Source of the DNA: Sphingobacterium nematocida
GTDB lineage: Bacteria; Bacteroidota; Bacteroidia; Sphingobacteriales; Sphingobacteriaceae
NCBI RefSeq assembly: GCF_900168125.1
Contig: NZ_FUZF01000003.1
Location: 372,001 to 436,000 of the forward strand
DNA length: 64,000 nucleotides
Reading direction: 5' to 3'
A model generated the notes under the pieces. That model made no database searches, was not told the origin of the DNA, and saw only the letters and a program-made list of their open reading frames with translations. Positions 53,762-61,630 of the stretch are shown in pieces. Both the position numbers and the translations under genes were made by a program. Position 1 is the first letter of the stretch. Every line of letters starts with the position of its first letter.

Positions 53762-54319
53762 ATGCATATCCGTAAAGCAAGAAAAGAGGATGCTCGCCAA
53801 GTCGCCGAATTGATGATATTGGCGATGACCGAAATCGTCTATCAGTTTATAGGCCGAGAAGATTTTGAAGAAGGAAAAAGATTTCTCTCTGAACTCATAC
53901 AGGCGGAGAATAATCAATACTCTTACCAATACATATTCGTGGCTGAAAATGAGGATGGAATAATTGGGCAAATATGCCTTTATCCGGGAGCTCTGCTGCA
54001 AACTCTCCGTCAACCTGTATTGGATTATATCAAAACAAAATATAAAATTGATTATCACCCTGCTGATGAAACACAAGCGGGTGAAATTTATATAGACACA
54101 ATAGCCGTAAGCGCGCAAGCCCAGGGAAAAGGTATTGGCAAGTTATTGATCGAATTTGTCATTGAAGAATTTGCAAATAAGCGGAACGAGACACTCGGTC
54201 TTTTAGTCGATCATGATAACCCAAGTGCCAAACGCCTCTATGAGAAGATGGGATTCGTTGTAAAGAAGACGCTATCTGTATTTGGTAAAAAGATGGAGCA
54301 TATGCAATATACTCCCTAA
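53762..54319 (+). CDS. GNAT family N-acetyltransferase
   Basis: This 185-residue acetyl-CoA-dependent acetyltransferase has the standard fold. Residues 1-20 (MHIRKARKEDARQVAELMIL) form strand 1 and helix 1. Motif A is SAQAQGKGIGKLLIEF (about 117-132), the acetyl-CoA pyrophosphate loop. Motif B is DHDNPSAKRLYEKMGFVVKK. The insertion at about 55-100 is longer than in minimal GNATs. The substrate is unknown. Its stop overlaps the convergent DUF3943 gene by 4 bp. Confidence 0.9.
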   Translation: MHIRKARKEDARQVAELMILAMTEIVYQFIGREDFEEGKRFLSELIQAENNQYSYQYIFVAENEDGIIGQICLYPGALLQTLRQPVLDYIKTKYKIDYHPADETQAGEIYIDTIAVSAQAQGKGIGKLLIEFVIEEFANKRNETLGLLVDHDNPSAKRLYEKMGFVVKKTLSVFGKKMEHMQYTP

Positions 54320-55788
54320 AAACGTATGTTGTAACCGATAGAAACAGATCCAAATGGGTATTCCCGATGAAAATCGGGATATTTTTCGTCTCTAAACTCC
54401 CCTTCCAACGAAAAATAACCTGATCTCAAATTTATAGACCAGCGCTTAAAGACACGAAGACTAGCCTCTACTGTACCTGCATGCAGGATATAATGTGAAG
54501 GTGTACCACTAATTGTATAAAAAATACCTCCGTTGTAATCTGCGGTAAACAACAATCGATTCAATAGGCTAAGATCTCCTTTAAAACGATAAGATGCACC
54601 TGATCCGTAGTTGTAGTTACGGCTAGCGCCATACAACAGATAAGGGTCTGGTACTGCTGCCAACAACACGGCTCCAACTCCTAAACTAAGATTTAGCTTG
54701 TTCTGGCTTTTATAGGTAAACTCGGACAGCCAGTTGTAGTTCAAACTTTGTGCTCCGTAGAAGAAGGCATCATTATTATAAAAATCATAATGGGCATTCA
54801 ATGTGCCATAATGCTCTCCCTTCTTTGATTTAAAGAACTGGGCACCATAAAGCAAGGCATGAACATTCACGGCGTTGATAAAAGTACTGTCGCCACTACC
54901 CGCTTCCAGATTCACGGAAAACTGATCAAAAGGTCGTTTATAGTTATGTTCACCGTTGCTGTACTTAAACCGCAAGCGGGTGTAAAAAGAGTTTTTCCCT
55001 TTTGAAAAGAAATCTCCTTCTTTGGCATCGAATCGTCTAAACCCCGCATCGACCTCTGCACTAATAACAGAAGAGTCAACGCTATAATAATCGTCAACAC
55101 GCTTACCCCATTTTCCATCCAATAATCTATTTAGACTATTCACTGGATTTACGAAAAGTGCTACGATTTCATTACCGATCACATTATGTCCGTTTCGACT
55201 TCTCGCTAAGATATTACGAGAAACACGATGCGTCATTTCTCCAAGAATAATACCGCCAAAAGTCGTATTAATTAAATCATTGATAGCGGGATGCTGGGTC
55301 TCACCAGCAGTCTCCCAAATGTAAGATCCTACCAATGTAGCAGCGCTGGATTGATAAAAATTATAGCCATTGCTCCGAAAAGCATTGAAGTAGATCTGTC
55401 CATGATAGGGATGGTCGATCTGATTTGTCGTGAACTGGTTATCATCCCAATCCCATGCACTAATTCTTTGATGATCAATAAAATTTTTAAAGGATATATA
55501 AGAGTAGGGATCTTTGGTAATGAAACGATTGAATAGCGCCGGAAATGCTTGCGCCAAAAACCATTCTGTACCCGCTCGCCAGAAGTGCTTAGGCCGTACT
55601 GGGCTTAACATCGAATTAACTGAATCCTGATTCACAAGAGCTATTGGCTTCCATAATTTCCGGGGACTAACCCACGTAGAGTCTTCCAAGAGTGTTGGTA
55701 TCGAGTCTACCTTGACGTCGAAATCTTCCGATTTGGCAATCCCATTACAAAAAATAAATAGCAACAAGATAAAGAGACAATTCTTCAT
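54316..55788 (-). CDS. DUF3943 domain outer-membrane protein
   Basis: This 490-residue exported protein has a signal peptide (MKNCLFILLLFIFCNGIAKS). Residues of about 90-240 match DUF3943, with WDDNQFTTNQIDHPYHG, SAATLVGSYIWE and INDLINTTFGGIILGEMTHR. The remaining half has alternating strands ending in Phe (IGYNIRF), a barrel-like tail. The function is unknown. The gene is not linked by direction to neighbours, and converges on the GNAT gene with a 4-bp overlap. Confidence 0.88.
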   Translation of the reverse strand: MKNCLFILLLFIFCNGIAKSEDFDVKVDSIPTLLEDSTWVSPRKLWKPIALVNQDSVNSMLSPVRPKHFWRAGTEWFLAQAFPALFNRFITKDPYSYISFKNFIDHQRISAWDWDDNQFTTNQIDHPYHGQIYFNAFRSNGYNFYQSSAATLVGSYIWETAGETQHPAINDLINTTFGGIILGEMTHRVSRNILARSRNGHNVIGNEIVALFVNPVNSLNRLLDGKWGKRVDDYYSVDSSVISAEVDAGFRRFDAKEGDFFSKGKNSFYTRLRFKYSNGEHNYKRPFDQFSVNLEAGSGDSTFINAVNVHALLYGAQFFKSKKGEHYGTLNAHYDFYNNDAFFYGAQSLNYNWLSEFTYKSQNKLNLSLGVGAVLLAAVPDPYLLYGASRNYNYGSGASYRFKGDLSLLNRLLFTADYNGGIFYTISGTPSHYILHAGTVEASLRVFKRWSINLRSGYFSLEGEFRDEKYPDFHREYPFGSVSIGYNIRF

Positions 55789-56001
55789 TGGATTATGTTG
55801 GATTTATCTGCTACTATTCGTCCTTCTTTCTACGAAGTTTCAGAGGGAAGTACGGATCGACAGCTTTACAATCAATAAACAAGAACAAAAATAAAATGTT
55901 TTGGTAGTCAATAAAAATTATAAAACGAAAAAGAGGCCTTTATGGCCTCTCTCTTACAAAATAGTGTGCTATTACTGTGCTTTTAGCTTGGTTCGCTCGG
56001 C

Positions 56002-56715
56002 TTATAGCATCGGTACTTCAATAAGTAGTAAAGAACTCTTCGCTTTAGCTTGGATAGTGATTCGACTTGTCTCTGTAATGCCCGCAGCATCGCGTCGATC
56101 CAACGCTGTCCCATCCACAGAAACTGCTCCTTCTAAGACAAATACGAACACCCCGTGCCCCTCTTTTTTTAGGGTATAATCTAGAGAAAAACTCTCGTCT
56201 AAATCGGACCGATAAAACCATGCATCCTGATGTATCCAAGATCCCGCATCGTCAGGATTAGGAGATACTATCTGCTGCAATCTATTTATCCGACCAGCAG
56301 GATCAACAGTTATCTGATCATAACGTGGCGTGACATTTTGTGCATTTGGAAACAACCATATCTGTAAAAACTTTACCGGCTCTGTTTCACTTCCGTTAAA
56401 CTCGCTATGCTGAACACCTGTTCCGGCACTCATTACCTGAATTTCATCGGGTCGTATCGTCCCGCTATTGCCCATGCTATCTTGGTGAGCGAGCTCTCCT
56501 TCTAATGGGATGGAGATAATCTCCATATTATCGTGTGGATGTCGACCAAACCCATTTCCTCCGGCTACAAAATCATCATTAAAAACACGAAGCGCTCCAA
56601 AATGTATCCTTTCAGGATTATGATATCCAGCGAAACTAAATGTATGATAACTCTTTAACCAGCCATGATCTGCATGTCCTCGAGTACCTGCTTTAAATAA
56701 AACTGTATGACTCAT
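56002..56715 (-). CDS. Pirin family protein (bicupin)
   Basis: This 237-residue bicupin is related to pirins such as E. coli YhhW, which has quercetin 2,3-dioxygenase activity. The N-terminal cupin has RHPHDNMEIISIPLEGELAHQD with metal-ligand His and Glu. The second ligand region is QVMSAGTGVQHSEFN. The C-terminal cupin is shorter and more divergent. The -7 box TACTTTTG (56738-56745, minus) and a perfect palindrome (56763-56786) precede the gene, directly after a Crp/Fnr regulator gene, which probably controls it. Confidence 0.93.
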   Translation of the reverse strand: MSHTVLFKAGTRGHADHGWLKSYHTFSFAGYHNPERIHFGALRVFNDDFVAGGNGFGRHPHDNMEIISIPLEGELAHQDSMGNSGTIRPDEIQVMSAGTGVQHSEFNGSETEPVKFLQIWLFPNAQNVTPRYDQITVDPAGRINRLQQIVSPNPDDAGSWIHQDAWFYRSDLDESFSLDYTLKKEGHGVFVFVLEGAVSVDGTALDRRDAAGITETSRITIQAKAKSSLLLIEVPML

Positions 56716-56737
56716 TTTTCTTCCTTTTATCTTAAAA

Positions 56738-56745
56738 CAAAAGTA
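56738..56745 (-). promoter_or_regulatory. -7 box of the pirin gene
   Basis: TACTTTTG on the minus strand matches TAnnTTTG. The adjacent palindrome occupies the -33 region. Confidence 0.55.
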
Positions 56746-56762
56746 ATCTCTATTGCATTGTT

Positions 56763-56786
56763 TTTTATTAATCTAGATTAATAAAA
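56763..56786. promoter_or_regulatory. 24-bp perfect palindrome, candidate Crp/Fnr operator
   Basis: The core TTAAT-CTAG-ATTAA has the 5-N4-5 geometry of FNR/CRP-family sites, and the flanks extend the perfect palindrome to 24 bp. It starts at the base after the Crp/Fnr stop and covers the -33 region of the pirin promoter. Confidence 0.6.
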
Positions 56787-57356
56787 TCAATATTCTGCCC
56801 TCAACTTACTCAGAAATTCGGGTGTAATACCGATGTAGGATGCTACCGACTTTTGCGATATTGTATTTATTAATGTAGGATACATCGTACAGAATTTCTC
56901 ATACCTCACTTTAGCAGGAAGGCTAAGGTAATTTATCGTACGATGATTACTCGCCGCTAGCGCATTCTCGGTAAGAATCCTAAAATACCGCTCCAGCTTT
57001 GGAATACGATCAAAGATACTGATCTGACAGGACCGACTTAATAGTAGTACTTTGGTATCCAAAAGTGCATCTATATTTAATTCGCTCGGTCTATTCTTAA
57101 TAAAAGAATACATATCTGATATCCACCAATTGGCTGGGGCAAACTGTAAAATATGTTCAAAACCATTTCGATCTACAGCATAGGAGCGCAAGCAGCCCTC
57201 TAACACAAAAGCAGAATATTGCGCCACTTCACCAGCGCGGTGCAAAAATTGCTTACGCTGTAACGTCTTTTCACGCACCAGCTCATCAATAATTGCTTCT
57301 TCTTCTTTGGTCAAAGGCGTAATCCCATTGATGTGCTGAATAAGTTGATCTACCAT
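56787..57356 (-). CDS. Crp/Fnr family transcriptional regulator
   Basis: This 189-residue regulator has a cyclic-nucleotide-binding-like beta barrel (about 20-120) and a C-terminal helix-turn-helix (about 150-189, SQKSVASYIGITPEFLSKLRAEY). The cAMP-contact residues of true CRP are not obvious, and no Cys cluster for an iron-sulfur centre is present, so the signal is unknown. It lies 4 bp after the prolyl oligopeptidase start region, head to tail with pirin. The palindrome right after its stop is a likely target site. Confidence 0.9.
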   Translation of the reverse strand: MVDQLIQHINGITPLTKEEEAIIDELVREKTLQRKQFLHRAGEVAQYSAFVLEGCLRSYAVDRNGFEHILQFAPANWWISDMYSFIKNRPSELNIDALLDTKVLLLSRSCQISIFDRIPKLERYFRILTENALAASNHRTINYLSLPAKVRYEKFCTMYPTLINTISQKSVASYIGITPEFLSKLRAEY

Positions 57357-57360
57357 CGTA

Positions 57361-59508
57361 TTATTTTATTTCTTGATAACTAACGCCCATATTCTGAAAC
57401 ATAAAAGCCCATTTATCGGCATGTTCGGCGATCTGCATTGCTGTTGACTTACCTGCTCCATGTCCCGCATTGGTATCGATACGGATCAGAACCGGATTAG
57501 CCCCTACATTGTACTCCTGTAAGCGTGCTGCAAACTTAAAGGAGTGCGCAGGTACTACGCGATCATCATGATCTGCTGTCATCACCATAGTCGCTGGATA
57601 AGAAGTATTTGGTTTTAAGGCATGGTATGGTGAATATTTATAGAGATATTCAAACATTTCTTTACTATCATCTGCTGTTCCGTAGTCGAATGCCCATCCT
57701 GCACCTGCAGTAAATTTATGATAACGTAGCATATCTAATACACCTACCGCTGGAAAAGCCACTTTAAACATCTCGGGCCGCTGCGTCATACATGCTCCCA
57801 CCAATAAACCACCATTTGATCCTCCTGCAATAGCTAACTTTTCTGACGAAGTATACTTCTCTTTAATAAGGTATTCCCCGGCAGCGATAAAATCATCAAA
57901 TACATTTTGCTTATTTAATTTGGTACCTGCGACATGCCAGTTTTCACCATATTCTCCTCCTCCTCTCAAATTAGCAACAGCATATACACCACCCTGTTCG
58001 AGCAGAATAATATTAGCCGTACTGAATGCAGGACTAAGACTAATATTGAACCCTCCATAACCATATAGCATCGTTGGGTTCGTTCCATCCAACTTCGTAC
58101 CTTTTTTATAGGTTATGATCATTGGTACTTTTGTACCATCTTTTGAAGTATAAAAGACCTGTTTTGACTCGTACTGTTCAGGATCAAATTTGATGTTAGA
58201 TTTCTTATAAACATCCGATTTTCCTGAAGAAATATCATAACTATAGATTGTCCCTGGATTAATATAAGACGTAAAGGTATAATACAGCGATTTATCGTCC
58301 TTTTTCGCACCAAATCCACTTGCCGTACCAACACCAGGCAAGGTAATTTCCCGTTCCAGTTTTCCCGTGCGGTCAAATTGCTTGACCAATGATGTCGCAT
58401 CTTTTAAATAGGACGCAAAAATCTTCCCCCCTCCTATGGATGGGCTCAATACATTATCAGTCTCTGGAATCAAGTCCTTCCAGGTCCCCGGTTTCGGACT
58501 GCCTAACACTGTTTCTACAATCTTACCATTTGGCGCACCTAACTCGGTGTAAAGAATAAGTCGATCACCGTCATTATCTAGAATAGCATGATTTTTATCA
58601 AAATTATCTACGATGGTGATGAAATCCGCTACTGGATTTGTAAGATCTTTAATATACAGTTCATTACCGGATGTCGTATTTGCGGCTGTAACAATTAAAA
58701 AACGTTCGTCCTCTGTCAACCCTGCTCCTATGTATCTTCTTGGTGTTTTAGAGCCTCCAAAAATCAATTCATCGGTGCTTTGTGCTGTATTTAACTTGTG
58801 AAAGTAAAGTTTGTGCTGATCTGTCATAGCTGACAACGCGGATCCGGATTTAGGTTTATCGTACGAGCTATAATAAAACCCGTCGTTGCCTTTCCAAGCT
58901 AAGCCACTAAATTTAACATCAATCAAGGTATCTCCTACCACAGTCTTATCTGCTGCACGCAAGACGATGACTTTGCGCCAATCCGAACCACCTTCTGAAA
59001 TCTGATAAGCCACCAAGGAACCATCTTTACTGAATGAAATATCTGCCAATGAAGTGGTACCATCTTTCGAAAATTTGTTTGGATCTAAAAACACCTCTTC
59101 TGTTCCTTTATCTCCTTTTTTACGATACAATACAGATTGATTTTGCAGACCGTCGTTCTTGTAGAAATACGTGTATTCGCCCTCTTCAAAGGGTGCTGAA
59201 TATTTCTCATAGTTCCACAACTTCTCTAATCGCTGTGTAATAGCCTGACGGAAGGGAATCTGCTCAAGATAGGCTTGAGTTACTTCATTTTCAGCCTTTA
59301 CCCAAGCTTTGGTTTTAGCAGACATATCGTCTTCTAGCCAGCGATAAGGGTCTTCAACAGTAACACCAAAAAAGGTATCTTTTTGATCCACTTTTTCAGA
59401 GACGGGATAAGATTTTAGCGTAATATCTTTCACAGGGTCAATCTTTTTATTTTGTTGACAAGCTACCAATGCCATGGATAGCATTATAAAACCAATATTT
59501 TTCTTCAT
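57361..59508 (-). CDS. Prolyl oligopeptidase, lipoprotein form
   Basis: This 715-residue S9A peptidase cleaves after Pro in short peptides. It has a lipobox (MALVAC, Cys17). A seven-blade propeller (about 100-430) follows the family block VEDPYRWLEDDMSAKTKAWV. The hydrolase domain has the nucleophile in AGGSNGGLL, Asp in TADHDDRVVP and His in NAGHGAGKS. The length is normal plus the lipid anchor. The -7 box TAGTTTTG (minus, 59528-59535) gives a leader of about 15 bases. The downstream Crp/Fnr gene starts 4 bp after its stop, so co-transcription is likely. Confidence 0.95.
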   Translation of the reverse strand: MKKNIGFIMLSMALVACQQNKKIDPVKDITLKSYPVSEKVDQKDTFFGVTVEDPYRWLEDDMSAKTKAWVKAENEVTQAYLEQIPFRQAITQRLEKLWNYEKYSAPFEEGEYTYFYKNDGLQNQSVLYRKKGDKGTEEVFLDPNKFSKDGTTSLADISFSKDGSLVAYQISEGGSDWRKVIVLRAADKTVVGDTLIDVKFSGLAWKGNDGFYYSSYDKPKSGSALSAMTDQHKLYFHKLNTAQSTDELIFGGSKTPRRYIGAGLTEDERFLIVTAANTTSGNELYIKDLTNPVADFITIVDNFDKNHAILDNDGDRLILYTELGAPNGKIVETVLGSPKPGTWKDLIPETDNVLSPSIGGGKIFASYLKDATSLVKQFDRTGKLEREITLPGVGTASGFGAKKDDKSLYYTFTSYINPGTIYSYDISSGKSDVYKKSNIKFDPEQYESKQVFYTSKDGTKVPMIITYKKGTKLDGTNPTMLYGYGGFNISLSPAFSTANIILLEQGGVYAVANLRGGGEYGENWHVAGTKLNKQNVFDDFIAAGEYLIKEKYTSSEKLAIAGGSNGGLLVGACMTQRPEMFKVAFPAVGVLDMLRYHKFTAGAGWAFDYGTADDSKEMFEYLYKYSPYHALKPNTSYPATMVMTADHDDRVVPAHSFKFAARLQEYNVGANPVLIRIDTNAGHGAGKSTAMQIAEHADKWAFMFQNMGVSYQEIK

Positions 59509-59527
59509 AATTGATTGCTATTTATCC

Positions 59528-59535
59528 CAAAACTA
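59528..59535 (-). promoter_or_regulatory. -7 box of the prolyl oligopeptidase operon
   Basis: TAGTTTTG on the minus strand matches TAnnTTTG. It lies 20 bases before the ATG at 59508. Confidence 0.55.
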
Positions 59536-59673
59536 ACGAAATAATTCTTCCTTTGAAACTTTCATTCTGTATTCTATAAGATACATGGTATCTACCACAG
59601 CTAAGACAAAGGAAAAGGTAACCTCCAATGAACTATTTGTAAAATCAGGTCATTTTGGTAGTTTTACACCAAT

Positions 59674-60423
59674 ATGCGAATAGCGGATAAGATATACTTT
59701 GCTTCAGATTTCCATTTGGGTTCCTATCCTAAAGAGCAGTCGGAACTTCGGGAAAGAGAAATTGTAAGATGGCTTGATCATATCAAGCAAGATGCTTCTG
59801 AGCTTTATCTTGTGGGGGATATCTTTGATTTTTGGTTTGAATATAGTACTGTTGTTCCTAAGGGGTATATCCGCTTTTTAGGTAAGCTTGCGGAGCTGGC
59901 TGATCTGGGTGTAAAGATCACTTTATTTAAAGGAAACCATGACATGTGGATGTTTGGTTATTTAAAAAAAGAGCTGGGGGCTGTCGTTATAGACAACGAA
60001 TTGGTACTAGATCTAAACGATAAAAAGATATACATTCATCATGGTGATGGACTAGGCCCAGGGGACAAAAAGTACAAATTTCTAAAAAAAATATTCCGTA
60101 GTTCATTGTGCCAATGGCTGTTTGCCCGGCTGCATCCAAATCTCGGTATTGGAATTGCTCAAAAATGGTCTAAGCATAGTCGAATTTCTAACCATACGGA
60201 TGAACAATTCCTAGGAGAAGAACGTGAATGGCTGATACAATATGCAAGGGAGGTGCTAAAAGAAAAGCATTATGATTACTTTATTTTTGGTCATCGGCAT
60301 TTCCCCTATGAAATCCAATTGACTCCTCAATCCAAAATCATCAATCTAGGGGAATGGATAAATTATTACACCTACGCAGTGTGGGATGGTCAAAATCTTA
60401 ATTTGGAAAAATGGAATTCGTAG
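59674..60423 (+). CDS. lpxH: UDP-2,3-diacylglucosamine diphosphatase LpxH-like
   Basis: This calcineurin-like hydrolase converts UDP-2,3-diacylglucosamine to lipid X in lipid A synthesis. The 249-residue product has all metal motifs: SDFHLGS (near residue 11-17), GDIFDFW, GNHDMW, and the pair HHGDG and FGHRHFP. The region between (about 130-185) is helical and basic, which fits membrane association. Its last 13 bp overlap the start of the next gene. The leader is short, with TAGTTTTA (about 59655-59662) as a possible -7 box. Confidence 0.9.
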   Translation: MRIADKIYFASDFHLGSYPKEQSELREREIVRWLDHIKQDASELYLVGDIFDFWFEYSTVVPKGYIRFLGKLAELADLGVKITLFKGNHDMWMFGYLKKELGAVVIDNELVLDLNDKKIYIHHGDGLGPGDKKYKFLKKIFRSSLCQWLFARLHPNLGIGIAQKWSKHSRISNHTDEQFLGEEREWLIQYAREVLKEKHYDYFIFGHRHFPYEIQLTPQSKIINLGEWINYYTYAVWDGQNLNLEKWNS

Positions 60424-60974
60424 AAGCTATACAACGTATTTATCCCTTGCCCGAAGAGGAGCTCGAAAAGCTTATCACTATAACGGAACAAACTAGAGTA
60501 GAGAAAAATGTTATATTGATTGACAAAGATAAAACATCAAAATACATCTACTTTTTAAAAGAAGGCATCTGTCGAATCTATTACCCTAAGGAGGAAAAAG
60601 AAGCTGTTTTAGATTTTTGTTTTCCGGGCGATTCGATCTTATCCCTTAAAAGCTATATCCATAGCACACCCGGGTATGAGATTGTAGATGCTTTAGAAGA
60701 TTGCGTTTTATTTCGAATCCCTACATCAAAACTACAAGATTTATATAACAGCTCTTTGCCTATTGCAAATTGGGGCCGGAAATTGGCAGAGCTAGAAACC
60801 TTAAAAATTGAACAGCGGTTAATGCAGACCTTATTCAAAACCGCCTACGAGCGCTACCGGGATCTGTTGACCAAAGAAGCTAATGTTGTCCAACGCATTA
60901 AACTGGGATACATAGCTTCCTATCTCGGGGTTACACAGGTTACCTTATCACGAATACGCGCAGAGATAAAGTAA
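60411..60974 (+). CDS. Crp/Fnr family transcriptional regulator, second copy
   Basis: This 187-residue regulator has a cNMP-binding-like barrel (about 20-120, VILIDKDKTSKYIYFLKEGICRIYYP) and a C-terminal HTH (about 150-187, IASYLGVTQVTLSRIRAEIK). It has the same layout as the regulator at 56787 but is clearly a different member. Its start overlaps lpxH by 13 bp, so the two are translationally coupled. A palindrome with FNR-type geometry lies 100 bp downstream in front of the SMR gene. That gene is the likely target. Confidence 0.9.
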   Translation: MEFVEAIQRIYPLPEEELEKLITITEQTRVEKNVILIDKDKTSKYIYFLKEGICRIYYPKEEKEAVLDFCFPGDSILSLKSYIHSTPGYEIVDALEDCVLFRIPTSKLQDLYNSSLPIANWGRKLAELETLKIEQRLMQTLFKTAYERYRDLLTKEANVVQRIKLGYIASYLGVTQVTLSRIRAEIK

Positions 60975-61077
60975 TTTTCCAAAAACAAACCTTTAGATCC
61001 TCGGGCGATGAACTCAAGCCCAGAGCACTTCAATCGGAATAGCGTTTTGAAAAGGCATTCTTAGGCTGGCACACTCC

Positions 61078-61099
61078 TTTTTTAACAAATGTTAAAAAA
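61078..61099. promoter_or_regulatory. 22-bp palindrome, candidate Crp/Fnr operator for the SMR gene
   Basis: The core TTAAC-AAAT-GTTAA has the 5-N4-5 geometry, extended by A and T tracts to a perfect 10-bp arm on each side. It lies about 20 bases upstream of CATTTTTG (61118-61125), a one-mismatch -7 box, and 37 bases before the ATG. Confidence 0.55.
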
Positions 61100-61135
61100 A
61101 TTACCGTTCAAAACACCCATTTTTGCGGAAAAAAA

Positions 61136-61465
61136 ATGAACTGGATATTTTTAATCTTAGGTGGTCTTTTTGAAGTAGGCTTTACCACTTGTCTAGGCAA
61201 GGCTAAAGAAGCTGTAGGCACCTCGTCGTTATTATGGTACGGTGGTTTTGTCGTGTGCCTATTCCTCAGTATGGGACTACTCATTAAGGCTACGCAGACG
61301 CTTCCCTTAGGAACTGCTTACGCTGTATGGACTGGTATTGGAGCTGTGGGAACCGTTTTGATGGGAATTATTTTCTTTAAAGAGCCTGCTGAATTTTGGA
61401 GAATATTCTTCATATTCACGCTAATCGCTTCGATTATAGGTTTAAAGGTTGTGTCAAGTCATTAA
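61136..61465 (+). CDS. SMR family exporter, Gdx/SugE-like
   Basis: This 109-residue inner-membrane protein has four helices and the conserved Glu13 in GGLFEVGF, the coupling residue of small multidrug resistance proteins. The block AYAVWTGIGAVGTVLMGIIFF fits the Gdx (SugE) branch, which exports guanidinium, rather than EmrE. No guanidine riboswitch could be recognised in the 160-bp leader region. A Crp/Fnr-like palindrome sits at the promoter instead. SMR proteins work as dual-topology dimers, so one gene can be enough. Confidence 0.9.
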   Translation: MNWIFLILGGLFEVGFTTCLGKAKEAVGTSSLLWYGGFVVCLFLSMGLLIKATQTLPLGTAYAVWTGIGAVGTVLMGIIFFKEPAEFWRIFFIFTLIASIIGLKVVSSH

Positions 61466-61496
61466 TAATTCCTTCTTTTTAAACCATATTTTTCAG

Positions 61497-61504
61497 TATT
61501 TTTG
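61497..61504 (+). promoter_or_regulatory. -7 box of the prfA leader
   Basis: TATTTTTG matches TAnnTTTG exactly. Initiation near 61511 would produce a leader of about 120 bases before prfA. Confidence 0.6.
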
Positions 61505-61515
61505 CACATTCTAAA

Positions 61516-61578
61516 AGGAGGAAAATGTCCTTTTGGCACGAAAACCTTCAAATAGCACCTCACATTATCGGTGCTTAA
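61516..61578 (+). CDS. Candidate 17-codon leader peptide of prfA
   Basis: A perfect AGGAGG (61516-61521) stands 3 bases before ATG 61525. The ORF reads MSFWHENLQIAPHIIGA and stops at TAA 61576-61578. The coordinates given include the ribosome-binding site. Such a strong site is unusual in Bacteroidota. The spacing is short and the site can pair with TCCTTTT (61528-61534), so translation may be conditional. The stop codon overlaps the first arm of the downstream hairpin. Confidence 0.45.
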   Translation, partial: RRKMSFWHENLQIAPHIIGA

Positions 61579-61609
61579 GGGCAATTAATGCCCTTTTCAC
61601 GTTGAAGGT
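61544..61609 (+). promoter_or_regulatory. Three-way-junction structure in the prfA leader
   Basis: The closing stem is ACCTTCAA (61544-61551) with TTGAAGGT (61602-61609). Inside are hairpins AGCACC/GGTGCT (61554-61559, 61570-61575) and AAGGGCA/TGCCCTT (61577-61583, 61589-61595). The latter is followed by TT and can act as a weak terminator. It does not fit a riboswitch class I know. Confidence 0.5.
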
Positions 61610-61630
61610 AAATACTTATCAGACAGAATT

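Noticed and set aside
60975-61135. Guanidine riboswitch before the SMR gene
   Set aside because: I looked for the ykkC-type conserved blocks and the ACGR-loop hairpins and found neither. Only a bulged stem CTCGGGC/GCCCAGAG (61000-61025) and the palindrome are present.
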